Assembly (NCBI GenBank): GCA_902729315.2
Contig: LR746281.1
Location: 3,780,501 to 3,844,500 of the forward strand
Reading direction: 5' to 3'
DNA: 64,000 bases
Source of the DNA: Spirodela intermedia
Lineage: Eukaryota > Streptophyta > Magnoliopsida > Alismatales > Araceae
Part shown: piece after piece, positions 35,558 through 46,606 of the stretch
Position numbering within the stretch: the stretch's first letter is position 1
Layout of the letters: each line of letters opens with the position of its first letter
Position numbers and translations under genes: made by a program
The notes under the pieces: generated by a model
What the model was told of the DNA's origin: nothing
The model's database searches: none
Seen by the model: the letters and a program-made list of their open reading frames with translations, nothing else

Positions 35558-37196
35558 TGATAAGTCTTCATTATCATGAGTTAATAATTAGTAAAGAATA
35601 TAGTTTTAGCCTTAAATTATGATAAATAGACTTATATTTATGTTAAAGTGTAAAAAGTAGTTTTAAGTTGATTAATGTAAATTTTTGGGTAATTATGTGA
35701 TTTTACACAAACTTATATGATTTTTACAATTTTGCTTTTGCAATAAATGAAGAAAAAGAAATAAAAAATAAAAAGAAGACAAAACAAGGGGGACCCACCG
35801 GCCAGTCAGGCCTGCAAGCAAGTCAGAAGCTCAATCGAGTAGCCGCAAGTAGGGGCTTGAGCGGCTTGGAACTGATAGGGGCACGTGTGCGCCATTCCCC
35901 TTTTACATCACTAGTGGCCACTCGGCTATGGGGCATGGAGTGGTTGTACATGTGAGAGAAGAAGCTTTGCTTAGAAATCTAACATTAGTATATATTCGCT
36001 CGAAAAATCAATGCACAACTAATATGAGACTAAACCCCCTTCACACCTTCCTCTAAAGGGGCGGGGCAACTAGTGCGGGTTTGAATCCTCCTAGAGTCAA
36101 AAGTCATATATTTTTATCTGATTATTATGACATTCCTATAGATTGCTAGCAAAGGATTAAGCAACGAGAATCGCTGGATCATTGGCGAAAATCTAGTTAA
36201 CGTGATTTGTAGAGCATTGTTACTACAATTGCTGAACGATTCGCGATAAAAAGATTGTGAATCTATCAAGTAAATCATCTCCGATTGATCGACGAATAAG
36301 CCGTCGTCGAGAGGAGGACGATCCGTCGAGAGACGAGTTGCCACCTCTTGAGAGCGTACCAGATGCGATGAAGAGCCTCCTCTTGCTGCGCGGACCTAAG
36401 GATGAACCTCCTTGACACACGCCCCACCTCCATCTAGCTCCTCTCCCTCAAGTGACAGCTGCCAAAGAGCCGCAAAGTCGCCGTTTTTCCGCTCTGCCAG
36501 GTGACAGCCAGTAGAGATGACTCAACGACCCATTTCATTAATCTCTAGACTTCTCGAGTAGATCTAGAGATTGCCTATGTCGTCTTTGTCTAAGGAGAGC
36601 CTTCAAGGCCATGGACACTACACGACGATCCTCCTGAATGCTCAAGATTCCAATGCATCACCGATGTATCGCCGTTGCAATGCCAAAACTATGTTTTCTT
36701 ACTTTCAACTTACTTTACACTTCATTTAGTGATAATTTGTGTGATTTTAATTTACCAAAAGTTACTTCGTTCAATTACAATTCTTCTGACTTTTACAAAT
36801 CTTAATTTGATTAATTAAATCGTCTGTAATCACTTACGTAAGAATCATTGGGCAGAACTCTATTTCCGTCCGATTCACATTCGTGGGGTGCTGACATCGT
36901 CTTGACGTCTGCACCTTTATTTTCTTTTTTCGTGAATTTTAAATATATTTCCTTTTTATTTCCTAGTATAAATTCATAGAAAATCGTATTCATTGAGAAA
37001 AAATCTGAATAATTACCAGATATTATATTACATCCTTGTGATCGACGTAAAAAATTACCACTATTTTTGGAAATTTGATGAAATTATAATTTATATATTT
37101 ATTTACAAATACTTCTAAATATCCAAAAATTCATATTTTCTAGTTTTATAAATTTTAGATTTGTGTGATTTAATATACAATGACTAAGTCATGTCA
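35558..37196 (+). mobile_element. Solo LTR (+) without target-site duplication
   Basis: A complete 1639-bp forward LTR with decayed CpGs. The left flank is TAACC in the non-LTR locus. The right flank is ATTGT, which is inside a reverse LTR at the GATCGTCGTG block. The flanks do not match, and the reverse LTR has no left part. This fits recombination between two separately inserted LTRs with loss of the sequence between them. Confidence 0.85.
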
Positions 37197-37705
37197 ATTG
37201 TCGTGTAGTGTCCACAGCCTTGAAGGCTCTCCTTTGACAAAGACGACATGGACAATCTCTAGATCTCCTTGTGAAGTCTAGAGATTAATGAAATGGGTTG
37301 TCGAATTGTCTCTGGCAATTGTCACCCGGCAGAGTAGAAAAACAGTGACTTTGCGGCTCTCCGGTGGCTGTCACCCGAGAGAGAGCAGTTGAATGGAGGT
37401 GGGGTGCATGTCAAGGAGTTTCATCCTCAGGTCTGCACAGCAAGAGGAGGGTCTTCATCGCATCTGGTATGCTCTCAAGAGGTGGTGACTCGTCTCTCGA
37501 TAGATCATCCTCTTCTTGATGACGACTTGTTTGTCAATCAATCGGAGATGATTTACTTGATGGATTCGCGATCTTTTTATCGTGAATCCTTCGACAATTT
37601 TAGTAATAATACTTTGCGAATCGCATTGATGAGATTTTTGTCAATGATCCAATGATTCTGGTTACCTAATCCTTCACCGGCAATCTGCAGGAAAGTCATG
37701 ATAAT
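37197..37705 (-). repeat. Reverse LTR fragment, left of A2
   Basis: Starts inside the LTR core (TGTCGTGTAGTGTCCACAG) and runs to the A2 target site ATAAT (37701-37705). It resumes after A2 at 48359 and reaches the terminus at 48918. The inner end (R-U5 side) is missing because of the recombination at 37196. Confidence 0.85.
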
Positions 37706-39469
37706 TGATAAGTCTTCATTATCATGAGTTAATAATTAGTAAATAATATAGTTTTAGCCTTAACTCATGATAAATAGACTTATATTTGTGTTAAAGCATG
37801 AAAAGTGGTTTTCAGTTGATTAACGTGAATTTTTGGGTAATTATGTGATTTTATACGATTTTTACAGTCTTAGTTTTGAGATAAACGAAGAACAAGAAAT
37901 AAAAATAAAAATATTGCAAAATGAGAGGATCCGCCGGCCAGCCGGGCCCGCAAGCGGGTCGGAAGCGCAGTCGGGGAGTAGTCGCGAGCAGGGGCTGGAG
38001 CGGCTTGCTTGGATCGATAGGGGCACGTGTGCGCACTCCCCTTCCACGTCACCGGTGGTCAGCCGGCTGTGGGGCAAGGAGTGGTCGTACACGCGAGAGG
38101 ACTTTGCCTAGAAAGCTAACTTTACTATATATTCGCCCGAATAATCCGCGCACAACCGATGTGGGACTAAATCCACCTTGTAAGGGGCGGGCGACCGCCG
38201 CGGGTTCGAATCCTCCCAGAGTCAAAATTCATATATTTTTAACTGATTATCGCGACTTTCCTGTAGATCGCCGGTGAAGGATTAAGCAACCGGAATCGCT
38301 GGATCATCGGCGAAAATCTCGTCAACACGATTCGCGGAGCATTGCTACTAAAATTTCTGAACGATTCGCGATAAAAGGATCGCAATCCATCGAGTAAATC
38401 ATCTCCGATTGATCGACGAACAAGCCGTCGTCGGAAAGAGGACGATCTGCCGGGAGACCAGTCGCCACCTCCTGAGAGCGTACCAGATGCGATGAAGAGC
38501 CTCCTCTTGCTGCGTGGACCTGAGGATGAAGCTCCCTAACACACGCCCCACCTCCATCCAGCTCCTCTCCGTCGGGTGACAGCCGCCGGAGAGCCGCAAA
38601 GTCGCCGTTTTTCCGCTCCGCCGGGTGACAGCCGCTGGAGACGATTCGACGACCTACTTCATTGATCTCTAGACTTCGCGAGAAGATCTAGAGATTGCCC
38701 ACGTCGTCTTTGTCCAAGGAGAGCCTTCGAGGCTGTGGACACTGCACGACGACCCTCCCAAACACTCAGGATTCCGGTGCATCGCCGACGCATCGCCGTC
38801 GCGACGTCGGAACTCTGTTTTCCTGCTTTATCTAGAGATTGTCCACGTCGTCTTTGTCCAAGGAGAGCCTTCGAGGCCGTGGACACTGCACGACGATCCT
38901 CCCAAACGCTCAGGATTCCGGTGCATTGCCGACGCATCGCCGTCGCGACGCCGGAACTCTGTTTTCCTGCTTTCAATTTAATTTACGCTTCATTTAGTGA
39001 TACTTTGTTGATTTTTATTTACCAAACTATACTTCGTTCAATTACGATTCTTCCGGTTTTTACAGATCTTAATTTGATTAATTGAGTCGTCTGTAATCGC
39101 CTACGTAAGAATCGCCGGGCGGAACTCTGTTTCCGCCTGATTCGCGTTCGCCGGGCGCTGACGTCATCCTGACGTCCGCACCCTTATTTCCTCTTTTTTT
39201 TTGTGAATTTTAAATATATTTCCTTTTTATTTCATAGTATAAAATCCGTAATAAAATCGTACTCATTGAGAAAAATTCTGAATATTTACCAGATATTATA
39301 TTACATCCCTGTGATCGACCTGGAAAATTACCACTATTTTTGAGATTTTTATTGAATTATAATTGATCTATTTATTTTGAAATACTTCTAAATATCCGAA
39401 AATTCGTATTTTCTAGTTTTATAAATTTTAAATTTGCGTGATTTAACATACAACGACTGAGTCATGTCA
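37706..39469 (+). repeat. A2 5' LTR
   Basis: 1764 bp with the 144-bp tandem duplication (38687-38830, 38831-38974). The terminal hairpin arms are at 37710-37732 and 37760-37781. The antisense USE (38157-38167) and TATA (38125-38132) are intact. A B-box-like GGTTCGAATCC lies at 38203-38213. It differs from the 3' LTR at roughly 3% or more of sites by hand comparison of the first 400 bp. Confidence 0.95.
38125..38167 (-). promoter_or_regulatory. TATA/USE pair in A2 5' LTR (antisense reading)
   Basis: On the + strand, CTATATAT (38125-38132) and CGATGTGGGAC (38157-38167) are 24 bp apart. Read on the minus strand they are an exact plant USE followed by a TATA box. The same TATA could also serve the sense LTR promoter. 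The T-runs expected for a polymerase III terminator lie near 37902-37915, where the + strand reads AAATAAAAATAAAAA. Confidence 0.5.
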
Positions 39470-39474
39470 AATTT

Positions 39475-39492
39475 TGGCGCCGTTGCCGGGGA
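39475..39492 (+). promoter_or_regulatory. A2 primer-binding site (tRNA-Asp)
   Basis: TGGCGCCGTTGCCGGGGA begins five bases after the LTR end. It is complementary over 18 bases to the 3' end of plant tRNA-Asp(GUC), including CCA. This type of site is known from Athila elements. Confidence 0.93.
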
Positions 39493-39688
39493 TGTATTGC
39501 ATAATATTTAGTATTTTTCTGTTTTTCTCTTAGAGTACACAAAAAAAAAAAAAAACTTTACTCTTGTTTTATTTTCTTTTTGCCGATTTTTATTAGAAAA
39601 AGGGAACGAAAAGAAGCACGGCAAGGACTGGAGCATCCTGAAGGAGGGTAACAGTTACTAACTTTTTCCCTCGAATTTATTGATTTTT

Positions 39689-42600
39689 ATGCATGGTAGA
39701 AGATCCTTGCATCCAAGGCTAGAAAATCCTTTCATTATTTCATTCAAAAATAAAAATCCAAAAGAAAAATTAATTTTGATGGATCCTGAAGGAAGTACAG
39801 GTCAAACTGAGAACAATCCTATGGCCATGAAAAATCATTATATCCCTGATTCATTTCAAAGAGCATCCAATATTAGAGTCCCATTAGCACCCACTATTAA
39901 ATTCGAAATAAATCCAGGAATTTTTCAAATGCTCCCTAATTTTCATGGATTGCCTTTAGAGGAACCTCATCAGCACTTAGAAAAATTTCATATGGTCTGT
40001 GATTTAGTTAATCTCCCTCAAGTTACACCAGAAATTATTAAGATGAAATTATTCCCTCATACACTTAGGGACAAAGCTAGTCATTGGCTATCCACATTAG
40101 ATAGAGAATTAACTAGCTGGAAAGATATAGAACAGGCCTTTCTTCGAAAATTTTATCCCTTAGGAAAAACTCAAAATATGAGAAAACATATATGGAGTTT
40201 TTCTCAAAGACCAGGAGAAACTTTGCATGAGACATGGGAAAAATTCAAAGATTTACTTAGAAAGTGTCCTCATCATGCTATACCCAAGTGGCAGCTCAAT
40301 AGAATTTTTTATGATGGATTATTAGAACAACATAGAAATATGGTTGATTCTATATGTGGAGGAGCTTTTATGGAGAAAACTCCTGATGAGATTTACAATC
40401 TTTATGAGAATTTAAGTGAAAATTCTAGAGATCAAGCCTCTTTTGAATTATATGACAAGGAAATGAAGAGAGAAATTTATGAATTGCATCATGATGATGA
40501 TTCTAAACTTAGAAATGAGGTTAATCAGATTAATCAAAGATTAGAAAAAATTGATTTACTTATTGATAATATTAGAAAGCCTTTTAACCCTCAACTTAAT
40601 TCGAATAGTACATGTCCTATGTATGGTGAAAATGATTATTCTGAACTTCAATGTTATAATTTAGATCAATCATTTCACCCTATGCAAGAACAAGTGCAAG
40701 TAGCTCACGGTTTTAATAGAAATAGGGAAAATTTTTCAAATTCTTATAATCCTAATTAGAGGAATAATTTTTCATGGAGAGACCCAAATAATATTCAAAA
40801 TCCAGAAGCACTTAGACCCAATTCAAACTCTGAATTTCGTCCAAAACAAGAAAATAGATTTCAGAAAAATCAGCCCTCTCAAACCCAACCTGATGCTATG
40901 GAAATGATGCAGCAAATGAGCCAAATGATGCAACAAACTATGAATCAAATGATGCAACAAACTATGAATCAAATGATGCAGCACCAGAAACAAATTATAG
41001 AGGCCCTTGGGAATAAGAGAGAAGAGGGACAGCTACCTAGTCAGCCCATAGAAAATCCAGGGAGCCGCCCAACAATAGGATTTCAGCATGGGGAGTCTAG
41101 TAGCATGAATCTAGGAAAAAACCCACGAAATGGAAATGTTAGGACAGTGAATGCATTAAGGAGTGGTAAGATCTTACCTGATCCTTATCCCCAAACATTA
41201 GAAGAAAAAGAAAATGTGGACACCCCAAAACAAAATCAAATAGGAGTAGAAGAGGATTTTATAGATTCTACCAAAGAAATTTCGAAAGAGAGGACAACCA
41301 TTCCATTTCCTAAAGCTTTAGAGCCTAGACAAAGAAAGAAAAAGGAACACAATGAAGAAATAAAGAAAATTTTACAAGATGTGCAAATTAGTCTTCCTTT
41401 ACTCACTGCCATTGAACATATTCCTGAATATGCTAGAGTTTTGAAAGAAATGTGTACACCAAAAAGGGCACCTAGAGTAGAAAAATTATCTATGCATGCT
41501 AGTGCGTTATTATTAAATCAATTACCATTTAAATTGAGAGATACAGGTGCTCCTTTAATTTCGTGTGATATTGGTGGATTCATTTTTCAGAATGCATTAC
41601 TTGACACCGGTGCTAGTATTAATTTATTACCTGCAAGTATTTGTGATAAATTTAATATTTCTGATCTTAAACCTTCTACTGTTACCTTACAATTTGCTGA
41701 TAGATCCATAAAACATCCTAAAGGTATCTTAGAAAATGTGATAGTGACAGTTAAAGGGTGTAAATTTCCAGCTGATTTTGTAGTGCTGGAAATGGATTTT
41801 AATGGACAGTTTTATGATACACCAATCATCCTAGGGAGACCATTTTTGCATACAGCAAAGATGAATATTGATTTTCCCACAGGTATTGCAAAAATTTCAT
41901 GTGGAGATCAATCAGTAGAAATTAAAATTTTTGAGGTATCAAATGATCTTAAGAAATCCCAAGTATATGATTGTCATACCATAGATCTTCTAGATGATTT
42001 TGATGATCCAGATGTTATTGATGACTGTGTGCTGGAAGAATTAGAGGAAATAGAGAATATAAATTTAGAAGAAAAGAAAGAGGAAGATCATCTGAATTTA
42101 GAGTTGAAACCTCTCCCCTCTAGTTTAAAATATATGTTTTTGGAGGAAAATAATTCATTTCCTGTTATTATTGCAGCTGATTTGAGTAATGAACAGGAAG
42201 AAGAATTATTAGATGTACTTCGAAAAAATAAGAAGGCTATGGGCTGGAAAATGGACGATCTAAGGGGCATTGATATGAGAGTATGCATGCATAGTATATA
42301 TTTAGAGGAGGGGGCTAGAACTAGCAGGGAACCACAACGAAGATTAAATCCTAACATGATGGAAATTGTAAAAAAAGAAATTTTAAAGTGGCTGGCTGCT
42401 GATATTATTTACCCTATTTCAGATAGCAAATGGGTTAGTCCTACACAAGTAGTGCCAAAAAAATCAGGGATCACGGTTATAAAAAACGAAAATGGGGAGG
42501 AAATACAAACAAGACTAACTACCGGTTGGAGAGTTTGCATTGATTATAGAAAATTAAATTCAGTTACTAGAAAAGATCATTTTCCCCTACCATTTACTGA

Positions 42601-44999
42601 TCAAATTTTAGAAAAATTAGCTGGAAAAAAACTTTTTTTGTTTTCTGGATGGATACTCTGGTTATAATCAAATTTATATAAACCCTTTAGATCAAGAAAA
42701 AACAACTTTCACTTGTCCATTTGGTACTTTTGCTTTTAAACGCATGCCTTTTGGTCTGTGTAATGCTCCAGCCACATTTCAAAGATGTATGCTGTCTATT
42801 TTTTCTGATATGATTGGAAAATGCATGGAAATTTTTATGGACGATTTTTCTGTTTTTGGTGAATCATTTGATGAATGCTTAAATCATTTACAGCATGTAC
42901 TTGAGAAATGCATAGAAAAAAAATTAGTTTTGAGTTGGGAGAAATCACATTTTATGGTTAAAGAGGGAGTTGTGTTGGGTCATATTGTGAGTGAAAAGGG
43001 TTTAGAGGTGGATAGAGCAAAAATCGATATTATATCTAAAATGAAACCTCCGAATTCAGTAAAACAGATTAGATCTTTCTTGGGTCATGCAGGTTATTAC
43101 AGAAAATTTATTCAAGATTTTTCGAAAATTTCTAAACCTCTCACCATGCTATTATCTAAAGATGTGCCTTTTAATTTTGATGAGAAATGTTTTGAGTCTT
43201 TTTCCGAAATAAAAAGATTACTTACTGAGGCACCCATTTTACAAGCTCCTGATTGGTCCCTTCCCTTTGAAATAATGTGTGACGCATCGAATTATGCAGT
43301 GGGGGCCGTTCTAGGACAAACAAAAGAGTCAAAACCCATAGTAATTTCATATGCTAGTAAAACTATATCTGATGCTCAATTAAATTATACCACGACTGAA
43401 AAAGAATTGTTAGCTGTAGTATTTTCGTTAGAAAGGTTTAGATCATATATTTTGGGAGCTAAAATTATTATTTATACTGATCATGCAGCATTAAAATATC
43501 TGTTAAATAAGAAAGATGCAAAGCCACGTTTATTAAGATGGATTTTATTGTTGCAAGAATTTGACTTAGAAATAAAAGATAAAAAGGGTTTCGAGAATGT
43601 TGTTGCTGACCATCTTTCTAGATTAAGTGATACAGGAATAAATGCAGCACCTTTACAAGACGCATTTCCAGATGAACAATTGATGGCAGCTCAACATCAA
43701 CCATCACCATGGTATGCACATATTGTTAATTTTCTGGTTTCTGGAAAAACTCCAGAACAGTGGGATAAGAACAGAAAAAATCATTTCTTTTCTAAGATTA
43801 GAAATTATTTTTGGCATGATCCTGATTTATATTACTTGGGCAATGATCAAATTTTAAGGAGATGTGTTCCTGAAGAAGAATATCATAGCATTATTAACAT
43901 GTGTCATTCATCTAACTGTGGAGGACATTTCTCTGGACGAAAAACAGCTGCAAAAATTTTCCAGTGTGGTTTTTATTGGCCTACAATCATTAGAGATTCT
44001 ATAGAATTTAGTAGAACATGTATTTCATGCCAATCTATAAGTAACATGAGTAAAAAAGATGAAATGCCCATGAGTAATATGTTAGTAGTCGAAATTTTTG
44101 ATGTATGGGGAATAGATTTCATGGGTCCCTTCCCATCAGCTGAAAAATATGAATATATTTTGCTTGCTGTTGATTATGTGTCGAAGTGGGTGGAAGCTAT
44201 TCCTACTAGAACTAATGATCATAAAATCGTAATGAAATTTGTGCAGGAAAATATTTTTTCGAGATTTGGATGTCCTAGAGTGATTATTAGTGATGGAGGA
44301 ACACATTTTACAAATAAAAATTTCAGAGAACTGTTGAAAAAGAATGGAGTACACCATAGAGTAGCCACTCCATATCATCCCCAAACAAATGGGCAAGCTG
44401 AAGTAGCAAATAGGGAAATTCAGAGAATTTTGAGAAAAATAGTTAGACCAGATAGGAAAGATTGGCCCACGAAATTACAAGATGCATTATGGGCTTATAG
44501 AACAGCTTATAAAAATCCCATAGGTATGTCCCCATTTCGTCTCATTTTTGGAAAGCCATGTCATCTTCCTGTGGAAATAGAGCATAAAGCATTATGGGCT
44601 ATAAAAAATTTATGTATGGATGAAAAATCAGCTGGTGGGCATAGAATTTTTCAGTTACATGAACTAGAGGAGTTGAGGAATGAAGCTTATGAAAATCATA
44701 GAATATATAAAGAAAAAACTAAAACTTTTCATGATAAATACATTAGCAGAAAAAAATTTGATGTTGGACAAAAAGTGTGGTTATATGATTCTAGGCTGAA
44801 ATTATTCCCAGGAAAATTAAAATCAAAATGGAAAGGGCCTTATGTGGTGGAAGAGACATTTGATCATGGGGCTGTAATGATTAAAGATCCTAAAAGTGAT
44901 CATAACTTTAAGGTAAATGGACAGCGGCTTAAACATTACATAGAACATGAACGCCTTGCAGAAAAAGAAATTTTATTATTAAAAGAAATTCAAGAGTAA
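39689..44999 (+). pseudogene. gag-pol: Gag-Pol polyprotein of A2, one stop and one frameshift
   Basis: Colinear with the intact A1 frame and nearly identical in sequence. Lesion 1 is a TAG at 40757-40759 (codon 357, in the C-terminal part of Gag), where A1 has TGG (Trp). Lesion 2 is one extra A in an A-run at 42625-42631 (seven As against six in A1), which shifts the frame just before RT motif A. The new frame is then open to 44999. Protease DTGA lies at about 41603-41614. Downstream the RT FMDD, RNase H and integrase HHCC and DD35E residues are all present. At the motif A position where A1 has Asp, this copy keeps the usual Gly. Only lesions common in recently silenced copies are seen. Confidence 0.95.
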
Positions 45000-46590
45000 G
45001 ATCAAGGAGTCCAGCTGGAGACATTAAATTCAGCGCTGCATGGGAGGCAACCCATGGTTTTTATTTCATTCTGTTTGATCTCTGTTTTTCTTAGAATTTC
45101 GCAGTACTTGTTTCTGTGTTTGTTTTTCTTTCGAAAAAGTGCAGGAGGAGGAGTGTAAGATGAAGTGGAAAATTAAAAACGAGGTTGAGGTGATGTCTTT
45201 CTGAGCTTCATCATTTATGAAAATATTTTTAATGCTTAACTTTGCAGATATGCATGCTTCACTTGAAAATTATATTTTCTGCATATTCTGTTTCGATTTT
45301 TTGTGTCATTGAGGACAATGTCATTTTTAAGTCGGGGGGTGAAGTATTCATTATTAATTTATGCTGTAGGACGATTAAGAATATGTGTTTGCATTTTATT
45401 CAACTTAGAACAGCAACTAAAAAAATAAAAATAAAATAAAATTCGGAAAAATTGCAACATCTATTTTCTGGTTTTCTGTCAGAAACAACAGACTGTCAAA
45501 AACAGCAGACAAAAAACAGCCCGAAATTTGAAATTCTAGAAGACCCTTTTCTCACATTTCAATCCCCTAGATATATATTACTGAAATTCAAAATTACAGC
45601 TATAAAGAAGATAGTTTTGATTTATTTTTGACAAATTTATTGCTGCTAAAAATAGAACTGAAAACAGAAAACGGAATTGTCAGAACTATCTAATTTACAA
45701 ATTCCTTACATCATATTGCATGCATGAAAAATTAAATCAATTAGATTGATTGATACCAAAAGATACTAGGAAGATTATTATTGAGTCAAAAGAATGATCT
45801 AGTAGCATGAAATGTTGGAATACTCCTCGGATACATGATAGATAACATGGATTTGATTTTACAGATTTTCACTTCATGATCTTGATGGATAATATTTACT
45901 TGATGTGAAAATTTGATTGATCATTTGAGTTTAATGGAGATTTTTGCACCCTGATCTATAGGACTTGTGAGGAGAAATCACTTATTTCGAAAAAAAAAAA
46001 AGAAAAAAAAAAAGAGAGAGCAATGTGAAAAATCTAGAAACGAAGAGTACACATGGAGGGTGTGAGACATCATTCTCATTGTCGAAAATCGTGTATAGAA
46101 AAACACTTGCTGAAAAATAAGTGGATAAAGTGAAAGCCCTGAAAATGAAGAGTACACATGGAGGGTGTGAGACATCATTCTTATTGTCGAAATTTGTCTA
46201 CAGGAAAAGCTACTTATCCACTATATATATAAAAAAAAAAGAAGGAAGAAATATAGTGCAAACTTCAAAAATCAAGTCATAGAAAAAGGGAAATGTAAGA
46301 TCAATATTATTCTTGGATGAGTATTGATAATTGAAACATCTTGTAAATACATCTATGAGTGAAGAAGTGATAAAGATGTGAATAGAAGAAGTGAAGTCTA
46401 GATTGTTATTCCAAGGAGTGTTTAAACATTTAAGTGCTTGACATCATTCTTAAAGACTTGATATAAGAGTCCAAAGTGTCTAAAGGTGCATCATTTCTAA
46501 TTGTATTTTTATTTTTTTGTATTGAAATATGATGTTTAAAATTTGTAAATTTTTATTTTCGTAATTCCATTGCTAAGGGACTAGCAATGA
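45000..46590 (+). other. A2 3' untranslated region
   Basis: About 1.6 kb, no env-like frame. It contains a second polypurine-like tract, TTTTTAAGTCGGGGGGTG, near 45324-45341, preceded by CATTGAGGACAATG. The paired direct repeats are near 46027-46080 and 46146-46190, with A-runs near 45990-46012 and 46228-46240. It is the mirror copy of 26643-28224. Confidence 0.85.
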
Positions 46591-46606
46591 TTTAAGTTGG
46601 GGGGTG
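46591..46606 (+). promoter_or_regulatory. A2 polypurine tract
   Basis: TTTAAGTTGGGGGGTG lies directly before the 3' LTR start TGATAAG (46607), as in A1 and A3. Confidence 0.88.

Noticed and set aside
38195-38225. A tRNA gene at the GGTTCGAATCC motif
   Set aside because: No acceptor, D or anticodon arms fold around it and the T-stem pairs poorly. Only the B-box resemblance remains.
45978-46178. Antisense frame with repeated MMSHTLHVYSSF in the 3' untranslated region (also 60746-60967)
   Set aside because: It arises because the direct repeats are 105 bp apart, a multiple of three. There is no start context or conservation beyond the repeats. It is not an env-like gene.
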